64,000 nt of DNA from Lautropia mirabilis (GTDB taxonomy: Bacteria > Pseudomonadota > Gammaproteobacteria > Burkholderiales > Burkholderiaceae_B): positions 62,001 through 126,000 of the forward strand of contig CAMCOS010000005.1 in assembly GCA_945876565.1 (NCBI GenBank), read 5' to 3'. Position numbers and translations under genes: made by a program. Below the pieces are notes generated by a model that did no database searches, had not been told where the DNA came from, and saw nothing but the letters and a program-made list of their open reading frames with translations. Positions 28,520 to 38,156 of this stretch are shown in pieces (position 1 is the first letter of the stretch; each line of letters opens with the position of its first letter).

Positions 28520-29497
28520 TTGCTTATGTCTGAAACAAAGAGCTTTACTGATCTGATGCCCCTATGGCGAGATTTGCTTGACCGTCTGGAGCAGCAAAGG
28601 TGGACCAAGCCCGCACTTTATGTGGTGGCCACGCCGATTGGCAACTTGACGGATTTGAGTCTGCGGGCCTGGTACACGCTGCGCATGGCCGATGTCATTG
28701 CTGCCGAGGACACTCGTACCAGCCAGGCATTGCTTCAGGCATGGCATGTCACGACGCCTTTGATGGCTGCCCATCGTCACAATGAACGGGCGGCGACCGC
28801 GGCGATTTTGCAACGCTTGGAGCAGGGCCAAACGGTGGCTTTGATTTCTGATGCAGGTGCACCGGCGGTTAGCGATCCCGGCGGCCGATTGGTGCAAGAC
28901 GTCAGGCAAGCTGGCTTTGAGGTCATTGCGATTCCGGGTGCGAGCGCCGCCATCGCAGCCTTGATGGCGACCGGTGTGACCACTGATGAGCAACCCAGCT
29001 TTGCGTTTCTGGGTTTTTTGCCGGCTCGCCAAGCGGCGCGCGCACGATTGTTAAGTCGCTGGCTGGGCGCAGAAACAGCCCTGGTCATGTATGAGGCCCC
29101 ACATCGAATTGGTGACCTGTTACAGGATTTGTGCCAAGTCTTTGGCGAGACCCGTCCGGTGAGCCTAGCCCGCGAACTGACCAAGCGATTTGAGCAAACC
29201 GTTACGCTCGCCCTTGGTGAGTCCAAGGCATGGGTGCAGGCAGATCCGCACCGTGCGCAGGGTGAGTACGTAGTGCTTGTCCATGCGCCGCAGGCAATGC
29301 CAGTGTCAGAACCGGAATCGGATCAGGTTTGGCAAAGCCAAGAGCGTCAAGCCTGGATGGCCGCATTACTGAGTGAGCTTTCCACCCGGGATGCAGCAAA
29401 AATCATGGCCAAAGCGCTGTGTGTGCCCAAAGACATCTGCTATGCACAATTACTTGCGCATTCACGGCAACGAGATGCTGGGACGAACACCAAGTGA
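28520..29497 (+). CDS. rsmI: 16S rRNA (cytidine(1402)-2'-O)-methyltransferase
   Basis: ALYVVATPIGNLTDLSLRAWYTLRMADVIAAEDTRTSQALL; ALISDAGAPAVSDPGGRLVQDVR; SFAFLGFLPAR. Confidence 0.96.
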   Translation: MLMSETKSFTDLMPLWRDLLDRLEQQRWTKPALYVVATPIGNLTDLSLRAWYTLRMADVIAAEDTRTSQALLQAWHVTTPLMAAHRHNERAATAAILQRLEQGQTVALISDAGAPAVSDPGGRLVQDVRQAGFEVIAIPGASAAIAALMATGVTTDEQPSFAFLGFLPARQAARARLLSRWLGAETALVMYEAPHRIGDLLQDLCQVFGETRPVSLARELTKRFEQTVTLALGESKAWVQADPHRAQGEYVVLVHAPQAMPVSEPESDQVWQSQERQAWMAALLSELSTRDAAKIMAKALCVPKDICYAQLLAHSRQRDAGTNTK

Positions 29498-30367
29498 TTG
29501 CATCACCGCATCCATGGCGCTTAGCGCCTGTACTCGGTTCGCAAACGGTCCGATTCTGACGCGGTAGAGCTCGCTAGCGGTGCTATCGACTTCTATCGGC
29601 AGATCGCCTGGCATGCTGGCCGCCGCACGCGCAGCGAGCGCTCTGGCGTTGGCTTCACTGCTGAAAGCGCCGATCTGTAGAAACACCGGTTCGTTGGCGA
29701 CTTCTGTCCGGGCCATCGTCGATGCGGTCTCGACGGCGCCCGGCGGTGGATTCACTGTTTTAGGGGAGGTGCTGGCAAATGACTCGTCGGCCCAAGTCCC
29801 AGCGCGAATCTGTGCGGGGGTAATGCGCTCAACCACCACCTCAGCGCTGCCTGGCCCGAGCACGCCAAGCCGATGTGCGGCGGCATAGGAAAGGTCAATG
29901 ACGCGATTATGCAGGAATGGACCACGGTCGTTGACTCGCACAATGACACTTTTGCCGGTAGAGACGCGGGTTACCCGAACATAACTCGGTATGGGTAACG
30001 TTGTATGCGCTGCGGTCATGGCAAACATGTCATAGGTTTCCCCATTGGACGTCTTGCGACCATGAAACTTGCGTCCGTACCACGAAGCAGTGCCACGCTT
30101 GCGATAGGAGCGCTCGCCTGTGTCAGGCACATAGTGCTTGCCCATGACCGTGTAGGGGCGGTTAGGTCCACGCGCCAACGGTTCCAGGCGGGGCACGGCA
30201 TCGGGGATGTTGTCGAGGTTGGCGGGCACTTGTGCCGGCGGACCATCATCCTTGTAGTAACCGCCGCTCGAACTCAGCCAACTGCCGCCAGAACCACCAC
30301 CAGATGAGCACGCAGTCAGTGCGATTGCCAGCATGAGCGGAGCGAGACGCGAAACAAGTTTGATCAA
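29462..30367 (-). CDS. rlpA: Septal ring lytic transglycosylase RlpA family (DPBB + SPOR)
   Basis: Lipobox LTACSSG; GTASWYGRKFHGRKTSNGETYDMFAMTAAHTTLPIPSYVRVTR; C-terminal SPOR domain. Confidence 0.95.
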   Translation of the reverse strand: MIKLVSRLAPLMLAIALTACSSGGGSGGSWLSSSGGYYKDDGPPAQVPANLDNIPDAVPRLEPLARGPNRPYTVMGKHYVPDTGERSYRKRGTASWYGRKFHGRKTSNGETYDMFAMTAAHTTLPIPSYVRVTRVSTGKSVIVRVNDRGPFLHNRVIDLSYAAAHRLGVLGPGSAEVVVERITPAQIRAGTWADESFASTSPKTVNPPPGAVETASTMARTEVANEPVFLQIGAFSSEANARALAARAAASMPGDLPIEVDSTASELYRVRIGPFANRVQALSAMDAVMQSLGVRPSISLP

Positions 30368-31275
30368 ACCCGCACCCCTGGCCTTGCTTGCTGTTGCTCG
30401 CTCAATTGACTTTGTTGCCGGTGACGCTTGAGTAATCCGGCTACATCATGGAATCGATTTGCCAATGCTTCAACAACGTAGACAGAGCGATGCTGGCCGC
30501 CGGTGCAGCCAATCGCAATGGTAAGGTAGTTACGGGTATCAGCGGTGTAGCGTGGCAGCCATTTGCGGACAAACGACTCAATGTCGTTGACCATCTCGGC
30601 AACTTCAGGGTGGTTCTCAAGCCAGGCAACCACAGGCAGATCCAGGCCCGTCAGTGGCTTGAGCTCAGGATCGTAGTGTGGGTTGGGCAGGCATCGTACA
30701 TCAAACACCAAATCGGCATCGCGCGGCGCCCCTTGCTTGTACGCGAAGGACTCCAGCGTCATGATGAGCCCAGGCCGGTCTGTTTGGATCAGGTCTCGCA
30801 TCCAGTCGCGCAATTGCACTGGCTTTAAACCCGAGGTGTCGATCACATGTTCTCGATTACGCAAGCGGTCTAGCAATTCACGTTCGTGGCTGATGCAGGC
30901 CTGCAGTGATACCGGTTGGTTATTGGCTGCCATGCGATCAGCCAACGGATGGCGTCTGCGTGTTTCAGAATAACGCTGAACCAGCGTCGCGTCGTCAGCG
31001 TCCAGAAATACCACTCTGATCAGTGTGCCTCTTTGGCGTAAAGCATCGAGTATTTCAGGCAGCTCGCGCAAGTCGCCTTGCGAGCGGGCGTCGATGGCAA
31101 TCGCTAGACGCCGGTTGTGTGCCTTTTGCGCATCGTCAATCAGGTCCTGCAGCAAAGGTACCGGCAAATTGTCGACGCAGGCATAGCCGGCGTCTTCTAG
31201 CCATTTCAGCGCCACTGATTTGCCCGAGCCGGACATACCAGTAATTAATACAACACTTTGAAGTCCATCAGTCAT
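30364..31275 (-). CDS. rapZ: RNase adapter protein RapZ
   Basis: [90 protein letters not shown]. Confidence 0.97.
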   Translation of the reverse strand: MTDGLQSVVLITGMSGSGKSVALKWLEDAGYACVDNLPVPLLQDLIDDAQKAHNRRLAIAIDARSQGDLRELPEILDALRQRGTLIRVVFLDADDATLVQRYSETRRRHPLADRMAANNQPVSLQACISHERELLDRLRNREHVIDTSGLKPVQLRDWMRDLIQTDRPGLIMTLESFAYKQGAPRDADLVFDVRCLPNPHYDPELKPLTGLDLPVVAWLENHPEVAEMVNDIESFVRKWLPRYTADTRNYLTIAIGCTGGQHRSVYVVEALANRFHDVAGLLKRHRQQSQLSEQQQARPGVRV

Positions 31276-32200
31276 GTTTGCTGTTCTGCGCGATGGCCTG
31301 AGCTTGCTTTTCCATGAACTCTTGCAAGGTGTCAATGCCGCGTAGTTTCAAGATGGTGTTGCGCACCGCGGCCTCAACCAGCACGGCTAGGTTGCGGCCA
31401 GCGGCCACTTGCAGTGTTACCTTGGTGATGCTTTCACCCAATATTTCCTGCGTAATGTCTTGCAAAGGCAGCCGTTCAAACTTTTCCTGAGCTGAGGCGC
31501 GCACGAGGTGCACGATCAGCTTTAGTTTCATCTTTCGGCGCACAGACGTCTCGCCGAAGATGGTACGGATATTCAACAGTCCCAGGCCGCGGACCTCGAG
31601 CAGGTTCTGAAGCAGCGCCGGGCAGTGCCCGTCGATGACGTGTGGCGCGGTACGCGACAGTTCGACGGCATCGTCGGCCACCAGGCCGTGGCCTCTAGAT
31701 ATCAGCTCAAGCGCCAATTCGCTTTTGCCCAGTCCGGACTCCCCGGTAATTAGTACACCAAGCCCAAGTACGTCCATGAACACGCCGTGCACCGTAACTC
31801 TCGGGGCAGATCGTTTTGACAGGTAGATGCGAAGCCGGTCGATGGTTTCAGCAGCAGAGAGCCCGGCACGAAGCAAAGGTACACTGGTGCGCTCACAAAC
31901 CTCGACAAGATCTTCTGGCGTTTCTAATCCATGCGCCAAAATAATGGCGGGCACACCACCGGAGGCTAGTTCTTCGATATGATGAATACGGCGCTTGGGA
32001 TCAAAGCGCTTGTAGTACGCCAGCTCCTCGTTGCCAAACACCTGGATGCGAGCCGGATGAATCAGGTTAAGGTGACCAATCAGGTCGGCAGCGGCCCTTC
32101 CATCATCGGGTACCGATCTAGACTCACCAGCTTGTCCGGCGAGCCATTGGAAGTCGACATCATCCGCGTTGTCGTCTACTAAATCCTTGACCACCAGCAT
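31268..32200 (-). CDS. hprK: HPr(Ser) kinase/phosphorylase
   Basis: [40 protein letters not shown]; ARGxG-like [20 protein letters not shown]. Confidence 0.96.
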   Translation of the reverse strand: MLVVKDLVDDNADDVDFQWLAGQAGESRSVPDDGRAAADLIGHLNLIHPARIQVFGNEELAYYKRFDPKRRIHHIEELASGGVPAIILAHGLETPEDLVEVCERTSVPLLRAGLSAAETIDRLRIYLSKRSAPRVTVHGVFMDVLGLGVLITGESGLGKSELALELISRGHGLVADDAVELSRTAPHVIDGHCPALLQNLLEVRGLGLLNIRTIFGETSVRRKMKLKLIVHLVRASAQEKFERLPLQDITQEILGESITKVTLQVAAGRNLAVLVEAAVRNTILKLRGIDTLQEFMEKQAQAIAQNSKHD

Positions 32201-32234
32201 GCCGTTTCCTCAGGCTTAACTTATCACCGCCGGT

Positions 32235-32702
32235 TCAGGTTGTGGCTGATGCGCTCCTGGCAGTCAGCAACTCATGCACGCGCAGCACGTCGGTGTCGGA
32301 CCGCAGTGCCCGTACAACGGACTCGTCGGACAGTCGTTGCGCCACCTCGGCCAAAATATCCAAGTGCTGTTGCGTTGCATCTTCCGGCACCACAATGACC
32401 AACAGTATATCGACTGGTTGCCCATCGGGCGCATCAAATGCCACTGGGCTCGACAATCGCATGAAGGCAGCCCAAGGCCGATCGATGTTTTTTATGCGCC
32501 CATGGGGTACAGCAACACCGTGGCCAAGGCCGGTCGAGCCTAGGCGTTCGCGTGCAAACAGATTGTCGAACACGGCGGCTCTCTCTAGCCCTTGATTGTT
32601 CTCGAACAAAAGGGCGACCTGTTCGAGAGCCCGCTTTTTGCTGGTGACAGAAACGTCGAGCAAAACGTTTGCGGGCGGCAATATTTGCGACAGTAGCTTC
32701 AT
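32235..32702 (-). CDS. ptsN: PTS IIA-like nitrogen regulatory protein
   Basis: FARERLGSTGLGHGVAVPHGRIKNIDRPWAAFMRLSSPVAFDAPDGQPVDILLVIVVPE. Confidence 0.95.
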   Translation of the reverse strand: MKLLSQILPPANVLLDVSVTSKKRALEQVALLFENNQGLERAAVFDNLFARERLGSTGLGHGVAVPHGRIKNIDRPWAAFMRLSSPVAFDAPDGQPVDILLVIVVPEDATQQHLDILAEVAQRLSDESVVRALRSDTDVLRVHELLTARSASATT

Positions 32703-32758
32703 GCAGGAAATTATAGGGGTTTTTGCGGCAACGCAATAAGTAACACAATAAATCTCAT

Positions 32759-32775
32759 CGGTTAAACGTTAACCG
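32759..32775. repeat. Perfect inverted repeat CGGTTAA-ACG-TTAACCG between hpf and ptsN
   Basis: 7-bp stem, 3-nt spacer; intergenic. Confidence 0.55.
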
Positions 32776-32803
32776 AAATTACCTTGTTTTAAATAAGGAT
32801 GGG

Positions 32804-33130
32804 TTAATTTTCCTCGATGATCTGACGTTTGCTGGATGTGTGGGCATGGTCCTGCGTTTTTCTTTTGTGCTCGATGACCTGTCGATCTACTTTATCGATC
32901 AGTAAGTCGATAGCGGCATAGAGGTTCTCTTCGGCAGCTTCACAATGGATGTCCTTGCCGCGTACGTGCACCGTCATTTCCGCGCGGTGCTTCAAGGGTT
33001 CGACAGACAACATGACTTTGGTGTCAATCACATGATCGAAATGCCGGGTGACCCGCTCGAGTTTGGTGCTGATGTACTCACGAATTGCGGGTGTTACTTC
33101 CAGGTGATGTCCAGTGATTTGAACGTTCAT
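32804..33130 (-). CDS. hpf: Ribosome hibernation promoting factor
   Basis: MNVQITGHHLEVTPAIREYISTKLERVTRHFDHVIDTKVMLSVE...GKDIHCEAAEENLYAAIDLLIDKVDRQVIEHK. Confidence 0.95.
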   Translation of the reverse strand: MNVQITGHHLEVTPAIREYISTKLERVTRHFDHVIDTKVMLSVEPLKHRAEMTVHVRGKDIHCEAAEENLYAAIDLLIDKVDRQVIEHKRKTQDHAHTSSKRQIIEEN

Positions 33131-33235
33131 GCTGCTTCTCCTTGAACGACGCTGACAAAATCGATGGCGATAAAGTAATCGCAAAACCCCAGTGTAATTG
33201 CTTGAATGGGGAAATCAAGCCGTACTATCCACAGG

Positions 33236-34015
33236 TTACATTTTGAAATGTTCGCCCAGATACACGCGGCGTACAGCCTCATCTTCAATGATTTTTTCAG
33301 GATCGCCGCTAGTCAGCACGGAGCCCTCGCTGATAATGTATGCCCGATCGCAAATGCCTAGCGTTTCGCGAACATTGTGGTCAGTGATCAACACGCCAAT
33401 GCCGCGGCTTTTCAGAAACCGCACAATCCGCTGGATTTCGATCACGGCAATAGGGTCAACGCCGGCAAACGGTTCATCGAGCAACACAAATCGGGGGTTC
33501 GTTGCCAATGCACGGGCAATTTCTACCCGGCGGCGCTCGCCGCCTGAAAGCGATAGCGCCCCGTTGGCCCGTAGATGCCCGATTTGTAGCTCTTCAAGCA
33601 ACTCCTCAAGCCGCCGATTGACCTCAGCCTTGCTGGTTCGACCCCCCTTCGCGTTGACTTGTAGTTCAAGTACTGCCCGGATATTTTGCTCAACCGTCAG
33701 GCGCCTGAACACAGAGGCATCTTGAGGCAGGTAAGACAGTCCGCGTCGAGCGCGCTGATGGATCGGCATGGTTGTGATCGAGTTACCGTCCACTTCAATG
33801 CGGCCAGCATCAGCCTGAATCAGGCCAACGATGATGTAGAAACTAGTGGTCTTGCCAGCCCCGTTGGGCCCGAGTAGGCCAACGACCTCGCCCCCATCAA
33901 CATGCAGGCTGACATCTTGAACTACCATGCGCCCGCCATACGATTTTCGTAAGCCAATCGCACTCAAACGACCCGCGTCTACCAATTCGGTGGATGTGCT
34001 GCTGGGAACGGACAT
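33236..34015 (-). CDS. lptB: LPS export ABC transporter ATP-binding protein
   Basis: [27 protein letters not shown] Walker [40 protein letters not shown]. Confidence 0.97.
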   Translation of the reverse strand: MSVPSSTSTELVDAGRLSAIGLRKSYGGRMVVQDVSLHVDGGEVVGLLGPNGAGKTTSFYIIVGLIQADAGRIEVDGNSITTMPIHQRARRGLSYLPQDASVFRRLTVEQNIRAVLELQVNAKGGRTSKAEVNRRLEELLEELQIGHLRANGALSLSGGERRRVEIARALATNPRFVLLDEPFAGVDPIAVIEIQRIVRFLKSRGIGVLITDHNVRETLGICDRAYIISEGSVLTSGDPEKIIEDEAVRRVYLGEHFKM

Positions 34016-34027
34016 GGGTCTGCCTGA

Positions 34028-34663
34028 TTAAGGTTTGGCGGGCGGCGGCGGGGCCGGAATTTCAGCCCCGCTAGCCTGTAGTTGTCGACAGGCTTCAATG
34101 GCGGCATCGACTTTCGCACGAGGCTGGGCGATCGAGCGCACCCGCCCATCCGGGCTGCCAGAGTTTGGTCCGGAAAACGCCTGGTAACGGTCGGTTTTCT
34201 GGAAATAGCGCACCCGCTCACCTGAGACAGAGTCAAACGGCTTGCCGCAAATATACCGAGTCAGCACGGCTCTGCCGATTAGGTCAAACGTCTCTGATTT
34301 ACCGTCATACTCAGCGCGCTCGCCGATGCCTTCTAGCACTTCGAAGTTTTCCGGGCGCTCTTGCCGTATGTATACCCGTTTACCCTCTTGCATTGTAGCT
34401 GTACCGAATTGGTAGCCTTCACCGTCTTCACTTAGGCGCAGTTCGTCGGACAGCAGTTTTAACAAACCGCGCGTCATGATTACATCGCCAATGAAAATGC
34501 TGGTTTTACTGTTCTCGTCGTAGGTCAGCTCATTGGAGAGGATTTGGGTCGCAGGCTCCTGCTGCTCGCTGCTATTGGCAAACAGAGAGCTTTGTGCCCA
34601 AACCGATGCGGTTTGGGTCATCGCGATCATGGCGAGTGCAATGCCAAACTGTCGAGTAGTCAT
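34028..34663 (-). CDS. lptA: LPS transport periplasmic protein LptA
   Basis: Signal peptide; OstA-like NELTYDENSKTSIFIGDVIMTRGLLKLLSDELRL; position between lptC and lptB. Confidence 0.92.
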   Translation of the reverse strand: MTTRQFGIALAMIAMTQTASVWAQSSLFANSSEQQEPATQILSNELTYDENSKTSIFIGDVIMTRGLLKLLSDELRLSEDGEGYQFGTATMQEGKRVYIRQERPENFEVLEGIGERAEYDGKSETFDLIGRAVLTRYICGKPFDSVSGERVRYFQKTDRYQAFSGPNSGSPDGRVRSIAQPRAKVDAAIEACRQLQASGAEIPAPPPPAKP

Positions 34664-35274
34664 CGAGGCGTAGTCTCCGAGGCGGTTGGCTGTTGATCTT
34701 TGGCTCGTGGTGCGATTTCCACGTCTGTTGACTCAAAAACCTTCAGTTCGCCCGTTTTATTGTCATAACGCATGCCCACACCTCTAAGCGTTGAGCGATT
34801 TCGTACTGCTAACGCGGGTAGATCGGTATAAGCGACGTCCTCATTCATCAGTAACGTGATTTTTTCACTGCTGACGTTTAAGGGCTCTATGGTGTCGCTT
34901 GGCAGACGCATGATCACCGCATCTTTTTTCATGTCAATGCGGTTGCCGTCTTCTAGCAGTGTGGCCATTTGTGCAGTACCCACCAGTGTCGGTTGGTCTG
35001 GCTTGATGCTCATGGCACGGGGTTGTGCGATGTCATATGAATCATCGTCCGGGAAGTGCTCCATGTAGTCGCCTTCAATGCGGCTAGTGGGCAAGCCAGT
35101 TTCGTCTGTGCGTAGCATGACCATCATTTTGCCCCAGCTGTCTGGCTCATGGGTTTGCTTGGCGGGTGCATCGAGGCTCACAGCGCGTTTGGTGTACTCG
35201 GCGGCAAACCAAGTGCCGATCACCAGTGCGGCTAGAATCACAATAGATGCAACGGTAGGGAAACGATCTTTCAT
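34660..35274 (-). CDS. lptC: LPS export ABC transporter periplasmic protein LptC
   Basis: N-terminal TM, OstA/LptC-like fold sequence, synteny kdsC-lptC-lptA-lptB. Confidence 0.92.
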   Translation of the reverse strand: MKDRFPTVASIVILAALVIGTWFAAEYTKRAVSLDAPAKQTHEPDSWGKMMVMLRTDETGLPTSRIEGDYMEHFPDDDSYDIAQPRAMSIKPDQPTLVGTAQMATLLEDGNRIDMKKDAVIMRLPSDTIEPLNVSSEKITLLMNEDVAYTDLPALAVRNRSTLRGVGMRYDNKTGELKVFESTDVEIAPRAKDQQPTASETTPR

Positions 35275-35280
35275 GGGGCC

Positions 35281-35874
35281 CTATTGAATAACACCGGTAC
35301 CAACCGAACAGCCAAGCAGAAATGGAGCTAGTTTGCGCTGGGCCGCCAAAATGACATCGCAACATTCGCGAACGGCGCCGTGCCCACCAGCCACCGTCGT
35401 GCTCCAGTGTGCACTTTGGACCATGTAGCCGGGCGCATTTGGCACGGTCACGGCCAGCCCAGCTTGTTGCATGGCTGGTAAATCAATCAGGTCATCACCC
35501 ATGTAACCGACGGCATGTTTTGCAACGCCAAACTCTTGCGCCAATTCGATCAGTGCTTTCGCCTTGTCGCGCACGCCTTGTCGGATGTGTCTGATGCCCA
35601 GCTCCGCCCCACGCCAGGCGATGATGGGACCATCGCGTGCCGTGACAACCGCCACCCCGATACCACTGGAATCCAGCATTTTGAGTCCATGACCATCCAG
35701 TACGTGAAACCGTTTAAGCGCTTCGCCTTGCTCACCGTACCATAGCCCACCATCCGTGAGCACGCCGTCAACGTCAAATATCATCAGGCGAACTTGGGAC
35801 GCTCGCTCAATGACGTGATCGGGTAGTTTGGCTAGTACCAAAGCTTCAGCCGGGTGTGCGGGTAGTGTTTTCAT
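35281..35874 (-). CDS. kdsC: KDO-8-phosphate phosphatase
   Basis: RLMIFDVDGVLTDGGLWYGEQGEALKRFHVLDGHGLKML; VGYMGDDLIDLPAMQQAGLAVTVPNA. Confidence 0.96.
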   Translation of the reverse strand: MKTLPAHPAEALVLAKLPDHVIERASQVRLMIFDVDGVLTDGGLWYGEQGEALKRFHVLDGHGLKMLDSSGIGVAVVTARDGPIIAWRGAELGIRHIRQGVRDKAKALIELAQEFGVAKHAVGYMGDDLIDLPAMQQAGLAVTVPNAPGYMVQSAHWSTTVAGGHGAVRECCDVILAAQRKLAPFLLGCSVGTGVIQ

Positions 35875-36857
35875 ATTACTTTTGCAGTCATGAGGTCATG
35901 CATGTGTAGCGCACCGACAAGTTTACCGGTTGCATCGGCAACCAGTATCTGGCTAATTCGCCGCTCGTCCATGGCGCTTGCTGCATCGACAGCCAGCACA
36001 TCGGGGCTTATGTGCTGTGGATTGCTTGACATGCCCTGGGCCACCGAGATTCCCCGAATATCGCCAGAGGATTCCAGCAATCGACGTAAATCTCCATCCG
36101 TAAATATGCCAACGGCGATCCCTTGCTCGTTGACAACCGCCGTCATGCCCATCCCCTTGCGTGACATTTCTTCTAAGGCCTTGGTAATACTGGCCGATGG
36201 GGCAACCACGGGAATGGCAGCGCCTTGGCGCATGACATCTTTGACTCGCGTAAGCAACCGGCGCCCGAGCGAGCCGCCTGGGTGTGACCTGGCAAAGTCC
36301 TCAGGCGTAAAACCGCGCGCATTCAGGCAGGCCACTGCCAAGGCGTCACCCATGGCCAAGGCAGCGGTGGTGCTGCTGGTGGGGGCAAGATTCATTGGGC
36401 AGGCTTCGCTGGCAACGCTGACATCGAGATGGACCGTCGCCAGTCTGGCTAAGTCAGACTTCGGGTTGCCGGACATGGCAATCACAGGAACATTGAGCCG
36501 GTGAGCGGCTGCGACCACGGCCAGTATTTCCTCACCGGTACCCGAATGCGAGAGACCTAAGAGCATGTCTTGTTTGGTGAGCATCCCAAGATCACCGTGC
36601 AGCGCCTCAGCAGCATGCATGAACATGGCTGGCGTGCCGGTTGAGGCTAGTGTGGCCGCTATTTTGCGTGCGATATGACCGGTCTTGCCCAAGCCGCAGA
36701 CGATAATGCGCCCCGGGCAAGCCAGTAACAGCTGCACGGCGTGCACAAAATTGCTGTCAAGCCGCTCTTTAAGGTCATTCAACGCCTGTGCTTCGGTCGC
36801 CAGTGTTTGATGCCCAGTGGTCAGAATGTCTGACGCGAGTTGTTTAGGATCGCTCAT
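35871..36857 (-). CDS. kdsD: D-arabinose 5-phosphate isomerase (KpsF/GutQ family)
   Basis: SIS domain RIIVCGLGKTGHIARKIAATLASTGTPAMFMHAAEALHGDLGM plus tandem CBS domains. Confidence 0.96.
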   Translation of the reverse strand: MSDPKQLASDILTTGHQTLATEAQALNDLKERLDSNFVHAVQLLLACPGRIIVCGLGKTGHIARKIAATLASTGTPAMFMHAAEALHGDLGMLTKQDMLLGLSHSGTGEEILAVVAAAHRLNVPVIAMSGNPKSDLARLATVHLDVSVASEACPMNLAPTSSTTAALAMGDALAVACLNARGFTPEDFARSHPGGSLGRRLLTRVKDVMRQGAAIPVVAPSASITKALEEMSRKGMGMTAVVNEQGIAVGIFTDGDLRRLLESSGDIRGISVAQGMSSNPQHISPDVLAVDAASAMDERRISQILVADATGKLVGALHMHDLMTAKVI

Positions 36858-36938
36858 TTCCTGATTTTACCTAGGTGCTCGTGCTAAAAGTGTGCAGATC
36901 AAGTTTTAGTGCTCAGAACCAACTTTGTCGAGGTCAAG

Positions 36939-38156
36939 ATGTCTAACTCAGTTTCAGCCAGTTGGGGTACGCCACTGAGCCCAGTTGCTCGTCGTGTAAT
37001 GTTGCTTGGCGCTGGCGAACTTGGTAAGGAGGTCGTTATTGCCTTGCAGCGATTTGGCGTCGAAGTTATTGCGGTGGACCGCTACGCCAATGCCCCCGCC
37101 CACCAGGTGGCACATCACGCCGCGGTGGTCAATATGGCTGACCGAGAGGCACTGATGGCGGTAGTCGAACAGTATCAACCGGATATCATCGTGCCAGAGA
37201 TTGAGGCGATCGCTACGGATTTGCTGGTCGAGATTGAGGGGCGCAACGGATTGCGAGTGACGCCCACTGCCCGGGCGGCTAGGCTCACCATGAATCGTGA
37301 GGGTATTCGACGCCTTGCAGCCGAAACACTGGATTTGCCAACCTCGCCATACCGGTTCGCAGACTCCTTGGACGGTTTCAGGCAAGCGGTCGCTGAGATT
37401 GGCCTGCCGTGTGTGGTCAAGCCGGTTATGTCCTCATCGGGCAAGGGTCAGAGCGTGATCCGGCAAGAAAGTGATCTGCAGTCTGCCTGGGACTATGCGC
37501 AGACCGGTGGTCGTGTGGGCGCTGGCCGGGTGATTGTCGAAGGCTGGATCGAATTCGATTACGAAATAACGCTATTAACGGTCCGCTCTCAAAACCCGCA
37601 AGGGGAAGTGGTAACTAGTTTTTGCGCGCCTATCGGTCACTTGCAAGTGGATGGTGACTATGTTGAAAGTTGGCAGCCACAGGCCATGAGCCCGGTCGCA
37701 TTGGCGCGAGCACAACAGATAGCCTTGACTGTGACTCGTGATTTAGGCGGTTTGGGTATCTTCGGTGTGGAGCTATTTGTCAAAGGTGACATGGTTTGGT
37801 TCTCTGAAGTCAGTCCCAGGCCACACGACACCGGGTTAGTGACACTGGTTTCCCAGGTGCAAAGTGAGTTTGAAATTCATGCGCGGGCGTTGCTTGGCTT
37901 GCCAGTTAGTGTTGACATGCGGGGCCCTGCAGCCAGCCGGGTGATTTACGGCGGGGTCGATGCCAAGGCGGTGGTCTTCGATGGTTTGGCGCTTGCGCTA
38001 GCGCAGCCAGGCACCGACTTGCGGCTTTTTGGTAAACCGGAATCTTTCGTCAAACGGCGTCTTGGCGTGGGGCTTGCCACGGCTGACACCGTTGAGCAGG
38101 CTCGTGAGCACGCTCGTGCCGTTTCGAAAGCTGTCACGGTCGGCGCAGCCGATTAG
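36939..38156 (+). CDS. purT: Formate-dependent phosphoribosylglycinamide formyltransferase
   Basis: [70 protein letters not shown]. Confidence 0.96.
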   Translation: MSNSVSASWGTPLSPVARRVMLLGAGELGKEVVIALQRFGVEVIAVDRYANAPAHQVAHHAAVVNMADREALMAVVEQYQPDIIVPEIEAIATDLLVEIEGRNGLRVTPTARAARLTMNREGIRRLAAETLDLPTSPYRFADSLDGFRQAVAEIGLPCVVKPVMSSSGKGQSVIRQESDLQSAWDYAQTGGRVGAGRVIVEGWIEFDYEITLLTVRSQNPQGEVVTSFCAPIGHLQVDGDYVESWQPQAMSPVALARAQQIALTVTRDLGGLGIFGVELFVKGDMVWFSEVSPRPHDTGLVTLVSQVQSEFEIHARALLGLPVSVDMRGPAASRVIYGGVDAKAVVFDGLALALAQPGTDLRLFGKPESFVKRRLGVGLATADTVEQAREHARAVSKAVTVGAAD

